A DNA stretch of 13,162 nucleotides, taken from positions 1 through 13,162 of the forward strand of contig RBNI01004989.1 in the NCBI GenBank assembly GCA_003990745.1. Reading direction: 5' to 3'. Positions 9,392-13,162 of this stretch are shown here, in pieces. The translations under genes were made by a program, and so were the position numbers. Positions within the stretch are counted from its first letter, which is position 1; every line of letters begins with the position of its first letter. Origin of the DNA: Jimgerdemannia flammicorona (lineage: Eukaryota; Mucoromycota; Endogonomycetes; Endogonales; Endogonaceae). The notes beneath the pieces are model-generated. The model made no database searches. It had not been told where the DNA came from and saw only the letters and a list, made by a program, of their open reading frames with translations.

Positions 9392-9473
9392 CGTGAACCG
9401 CTGGATGTTTTGCTTGCGACTCGACGAATGGGGTTTGCTTAGAACACTCATGGAGACCCATAGATAGTGCTGA

Positions 9474-9510
9474 CCCCCCCCCCAAAAAAAAAAAAAAAAA
9501 AAAAAAAAAA
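9474..9510 (+). repeat. C10-A27 homopolymer pair
   Basis: Ten C (9474-9483) are followed at once by 27 A (9484-9510), about 100 bp downstream of the CYSTM stop. Confidence 0.9.
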
Positions 9511-9886
9511 CATATGAAATAATGAATGTGATCGAAATCATTGATTACTCTTAACTCCCAATCATGGTCATTCGGGTTGTTCGATCCACTGCAGTCCATG
9601 ATCGTTTTTGATATCGCATAAGTGTGTAACGGTGCTTCCCTCAGGAAATATATTCTTTGTCTAAATCATTTTGTTTGCCCTGGTACTTGTGGATACTCAA
9701 ACGTATTCAATTCTTAAGACTAGTTTATCGGGTTCGTTGGCAAAGATCTCGTGTAAGGAATGTGAGATTGAAATAAAAGTAGTCGAGGAGCAGGGCGGAA
9801 AAGTTAAACCGGATCCCGCAAATCATTTATACCTCGATTGGTTGTGGGTTGTTTTGCCTAAACGATATCCCGGCACGATCTTCATA

Positions 9887-10154
9887 ACTAGTCCGCCCTT
9901 GGTTTCGGCGGCGTCTCGCTGGCTTGCTGCCTTCGCAGTCTTGTCGGAGAGTGGGCGTTGTAGATGCTCAGCTTGACCGTGTTGGCGGCGATTTCATTCT
10001 CGTGCTTCGAGAGAGCATTTAATGTTTCGACTGTCTCTTCATTGATAAATTTGAGTCGCTCTCCAGATCGACAACGTGTTCGCTTTGATCGCAAGTAGGC
10101 GCTTGATGTTTTGATCACGCAGGCGCAGGTCAGATGATTGATTGGCATTGTCAA
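9887..10154 (-). pseudogene. Possible decayed coiled-coil coding remnant
   Basis: On the minus strand, three frames in turn give protein-like, charged helical text. The first reads DLRLRDQNIKRLLAIKAN, the second RLKFINEETVETLNALSKHE and on to KLSIYNA, the third DKTAKAASQRDAAETKGG. The switches between frames are not at convincing splice sites, so frameshift decay is a simple explanation. No family is recognised. It may be the 3' part of the candidate at 10727-11215 on the same strand. Confidence 0.3.
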
Positions 10155-10209
10155 AATGCCACTAATACATATAGTCCGTTATGTAGTGGCCTCTAAAACT
10201 ACATAGGAC
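10143..10209. repeat. Chain of overlapping inverted repeats
   Basis: Hairpin I: TGGCATT (10143-10149) with AATGCCA (10155-10161). Hairpin II: GCCACTA (10158-10164) with TAGTGGC (10184-10190). Hairpin III: TATGTAGT (10180-10187) with ACTACATA (10198-10205), extended by GTCC (10174-10177) with GGAC (10206-10209) across a two-base bulge. II shares bases with both I and III, so it competes with them. Confidence 0.7.
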
Positions 10210-10726
10210 GAGTATGCAAGAAAAACACACACTGCGACCGCTGTGGACAGGTTCAAGAATTTCCATATGGTGAGTGTACATATCACGTGATTAAATAATC
10301 ATAGCTGGTAAAAATGTGAAGATGATAATGACGATGGTATATTCAGCTCTCGTCACAAATTAAAAACGATAGTGCATTAAGCGACAATGGTAAGTGAAAA
10401 TATGTGAGGACCAATCACAGCATAATGCAACTGGCCAAAGTCGATCGCCTCGTTGTATGTGTGAGTAAATTCGTTAATGGTCGAGGTTATTGGCGTACCA
10501 ATGGTACAACTTTCTATGCAATATGAGAAGCTATGTCGCGTACTTTCCAACCTTCTAAAGGTCGCAGATATTCAAGTTGTCCTTGAGATCATTCCTATGA
10601 ACCCGCAAAGCCTGGAATTAAGCTGACTTAAAATGTCTAGCGAGTCACGTCTGCTGTTTCTGATGATGGTTTTTGCATTTCAAAAATCGCCTTCAATGTC
10701 GTCCGCGTGTTGTTGAGTTAGACTTA

Positions 10727-11215
10727 CAGGGGGCGCATTTTCCTGCAAGAATCAATGAAACCAATACTAGATGTTCGGAGTAGTTTATGATCAATTGCTT
10801 GCCACACGTAGTTCATGGTTCTGTTGTAGGATATATTAAAGTAAGAAATAACGCCAGTCATGACACGTAAGCAATCCTCATCCGAGCTATGACGTGGTGC
10901 TTTCGCCTCCGCTTTGGTGATGACGATTATTAGCGGTCAACCGTCCCCGGCGAGGGAGCTAAGTTGGCTATGGAAACGATTATGCTTGACGATCCTCTCG
11001 CTGATGACGAAAACGAAGTCGAAAGGAACCGAGGTATTGATATACATCCTCCGGGTGTCAAAAACCACAAAGTTTCAATCACGATAGCCTAATTCAGGAT
11101 TTCGAGCCTTTCCCCTTCGTCATGATTTATCTGGTCATCAACAAGAATGTTCCTTAAGCTTTGGAGTAGTTCTTTCTTCTTTTGGTTGAAAAGATCTGAT
11201 GGAGAGTGTCGAGGA
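10727..11215 (-). pseudogene. Possible broken P-loop GTPase-like remnant
   Basis: The minus strand reads as coding in two frames. The first (about 11215-11092) includes KKKELLQSLRNILVDD and GERLEIL and ends at a TAG (11089-11091). The second (11074-10727) gives FVVFDTRRMYI, then ERIVKHNRFHSQLSSLAGDG, a TGA at 10937-10939, and in the same frame PLIIVITKAEAK and SSDED before a stop at 10724-10726. A strand-DT pair followed some 40 residues later by IIVITKAE resembles the G3 and G4 boxes of P-loop GTPases, but no P-loop is visible upstream. The TGA could come from CGA by one transition. This is speculative. Confidence 0.3.
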
Positions 11216-11287
11216 ACTGTTGAGCTTTTATAGATTTCGCGGGAACTATCCAAGGCGAAACTGTGAATTACCGACGCGATACAGTGT

Positions 11288-11288
<1 letters not shown>

Positions 11289-11335
<47 letters not shown>
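11289..11335 (+). repeat. A47 homopolymer
   Basis: There are 47 consecutive A residues, the longest uninterrupted tract in the window. It may be a retroposed poly-A tail, a simple expansion, or an assembly product. Confidence 0.9.
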
Positions 11336-11337
<2 letters not shown>

Positions 11338-11856
11338 ATGGACGTTACTTCGTCCCCAATTCCCGGAAATGTACTTTTGTCATTTCAAGACTTACCGCAC
11401 ATACCGATCTTCGGCAGATTCAGTGTTTCAGAGCTTGTCTGAAGCTCCTGATCATATCAACATTGTTTATACCAAATCACGTAGGCGGGCGTAGTGGTAA
11501 GTTATGGTCAACGCTTATTTTTGAAATATGTAAATGGCGTAGGTTTCTGAAGCAAAAGTACGTTGGATTTCTCACCAGCGTGTTATCGAAATTCTCGGAA
11601 CTTTGACATTGGCGAATTGGAGAGGGCATGAACCATGGGCCTAACGATGTACCCACGATTTTGATGAGTTTTGTTCGCAACTAGCCTTGTAACTTTGCTT
11701 TGGGTCAATTGCGATTTGGTAAACCGGATGGTCGGTAACCAAGATGTTAATAATAACAGGAGTGTTTATTTGCTGGCGACTAGGTATGAACAGCATAACA
11801 AGCACGATCGTCAGCCGCAGCTGCAAGTTGCCAATCTCCCAAATCGGTTCCCAGGC

Positions 11857-11890
11857 TTTTTTTTTTTTTTTTTTTTTTTTTTGTTTTTTT
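11857..11890 (+). repeat. T26-G-T7 tract
   Basis: Twenty-six T (11857-11882), one G and seven more T. Confidence 0.9.
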
Positions 11891-12038
11891 GTCAAAACTA
11901 AGATGCGCTATTAAATCATTCTCATATTTCAGTTCATGCCATTTAGCGGAGGTCTCTGGAATGAGGTATGGTTAAATACACTCTGAAGCGTCCATCTTTT
12001 TTGTTGGGCCAAAAGATCACTGACAACCATCAAAATCG

Positions 12039-12413
12039 CTATTGATATTGGTATACAGCATGATGAGTGACAACGTAGTTTAGGCATTTATGGTCACGCC
12101 GAAGCCCCAGAACGTTTGAACACCTCACGCAGCCCCGATAGGGATGGCGGTGTGCCGCTCTTCCAGGGCGTAGCACATCTCTGCACGGGAATGGAGGCAT
12201 CCGTATCCGTTGAGTGGGGTTAGTCCAAACTGGTGTTTGATTCCGAAGCATTTCGTACGGCGCAGCGACGTGGTCAATGACCACGACAATTGTAATGAAA
12301 ATACCATAGGCGAAAAGGCTATACAGAGGACGTAAGAACTGAATCACATAAGGGTCTTCAAGGGCGGCGGTCCGACATTGTTGCCACCAAATGTGGTTTC
12401 TGCACCAATGTCA
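12039..12413 (-). pseudogene. Unassigned minus-strand coding-like stretch
   Basis: One frame stays open for about 124 codons, with text such as NHIWWQQCRTAALEDP, YVIQFLRPLYSLFAYG and a hydrophobic IFITIVVVIDHVAA. It ends at a stop at 12039-12041. A plausible acceptor (GGTGCAG, about 12404) opens it. A second frame over 12125-12307 is also open (GYGCLHSRAEMCYALEERHT). No family is recognised, and neighbouring exons are not evident, so I treat it as a remnant or an unresolved exon. Confidence 0.3.
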
Positions 12414-12511
12414 CATCTTGGTGTTCTGTTCAGCATCGGCCCCACGATCAACCACATTTATTGTAGGAAAAGAATCACCAATCACTAGCTTAGAGTGGTT
12501 CATCAGTTGGA

Positions 12512-12550
<39 letters not shown>
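12512..12550 (+). repeat. T24-A15 back-to-back homopolymers
   Basis: Twenty-four T (12512-12535) are joined directly to 15 A (12536-12550). The tract is self-complementary. Confidence 0.9.
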
Positions 12551-12654
12551 CGAGAATAATTCATCTAGTTGAGGAGTAAGTATATACTGTTGTGGCACAG
12601 CAAGTTGTAAAGTGGTCGTCACACTGTCACACATGCTATGCATGTATATAGTTG

Positions 12655-12840
12655 ATATCAACCCACCCTCGGGAGCATTGAGACGGTGCCGTCGAGGGAT
12701 TGGCGAAGACGGTTTGGGGTGCGGCGTTCCTGTCGTGTCGGTCTACACATGTTATCAAAGTGGGCGAGATCTCCTCTGTCGTCAAGGGCCAAGGCTTACA
12801 TGTTTCGACCCGAGTGCCCGAATGGGTTTTGGGCCTGGAT
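12655..12840. other. GC-rich island without assignable gene
   Basis: This stretch is clearly richer in GC than its flanks, and several frames on both strands are open. The minus frame from 12938 to 12636 is open for 100 codons and the plus frame from 12612 to 12842 for 76. None shows a known motif. It may be a coding relic. Confidence 0.35.
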
Positions 12841-13134
12841 AAGACAATGAATCTGTCTTGGATATACATATATACATCTTGTTGAATCCAGAGCATGTGA
12901 AGAAAACTTTCTCGCAACAGGCCATTGCGCGACGACAAACTGAACAGTAATGGTGATGTCTTAGATTAATAAAACAAACTACAAATAATTACATATAAAG
13001 CAACAAAGGCAGGGTGAATGGTAGAAGCAAAGTCAACAATACAGGGACAAAAAAACATGAGTAAACATGATAGTGCCGGTTACATTATGTACATGAATCA
13101 AAGATCGAAAACGATATGTGTTTGGGCTATTTAA

Positions 13135-13162
13135 TTTTTTTTTTTTTTTTTTTTTTTTTTTT
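13135..13162 (+). repeat. Poly-T run truncated by the window end
   Basis: At least 28 T run to the last base, so the true length is unknown. Confidence 0.9.

Larger units (their letters stand above)
9376..13162. other. Gene-poor, homopolymer-rich region
   Basis: No gene can be defended across these 3.8 kb. Open frames are short, overlap on both strands and lack recognisable domains or convincing splice chains. Composition shifts: AT-rich background with islands of higher GC (about 9890-10110, 10890-11060, 12100-12250, 12650-12840) that read in places like decayed coding sequence. I searched by eye for tRNA, rRNA, LTR or terminal-repeat structure and found none. Five long homopolymer tracts lie here and none of comparable length lies in the gene-bearing part. 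Confidence 0.6.

Noticed and set aside
9671..9976. 101-codon plus-strand frame
   Set aside because: It starts at TTG rather than ATG, has no motif, and its right part is antisense to the candidate coiled-coil remnant.
10250..10265. GGTTCAAGAATT as a tRNA T-arm
   Set aside because: There is no matching box A, acceptor stem or anticodon arm at the right distance.
11199..11606. 135-codon plus-strand frame containing poly-Lys
   Set aside because: It is carried open by translation of the A47 tract; the text on either side has no coding features.
12631..12645. Inverted repeat ACATGC-TAT-GCATGT
   Set aside because: The arms are only six bases and there is no gene or second element nearby; chance is sufficient.

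Overview
The window looks like nuclear DNA of a filamentous basidiomycete, most likely an Agaricomycete. The evidence is protein genes split by many short GT..AG introns (about 60-260 nt), pyrimidine-rich leaders, tightly packed divergent gene pairs, and gene families with typical fungal architecture. I cannot name the genus from sequence alone. Exon joins below were worked out by hand from splice sites, reading phase and expected protein continuity; no transcript data were used.

Left and middle (about 0.5-9.4 kb) hold five convincing genes. CWC2, a spliceosomal torus/CCCH/RRM protein (minus, 5 exons), is divergent from a TMEM14-family four-helix membrane protein (plus, 3 exons) across only 100 bp. 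Next comes an intronless gene for a secreted, cysteine-patterned protein made of two tandem copies of one domain (plus). It converges on a large 13-exon LMBR1-domain membrane protein of the LMBRD2 type (minus, 891 residues predicted). That gene is divergent from a small proline-rich protein ending in a CYSTM cysteine-rich module (plus, 3 exons) across a 190-bp promoter holding a G-quadruplex-type motif, an ACGTCA core and a TATA-like box. The five do not form a pathway: they cover splicing, an organelle or membrane protein, secretion, receptor or trafficking biology, and membrane-associated stress function.

Right part (9.4-13.16 kb) has no gene I can defend. It holds five homopolymer tracts of about 26-47 nt, a dense chain of overlapping inverted repeats, and several minus-strand stretches that read like frameshifted, stop-interrupted coding remnants. 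The window ends inside a poly-T run, so the end may be an assembly break.

The most interesting items are the duplicated-domain secreted protein, the chained inverted repeats at 10143-10209, the 29-nt micro-exon in the LMBRD2-like gene, the G-rich element in the divergent promoter, and the possible GTPase-plus-coiled-coil pseudogene in the right part.
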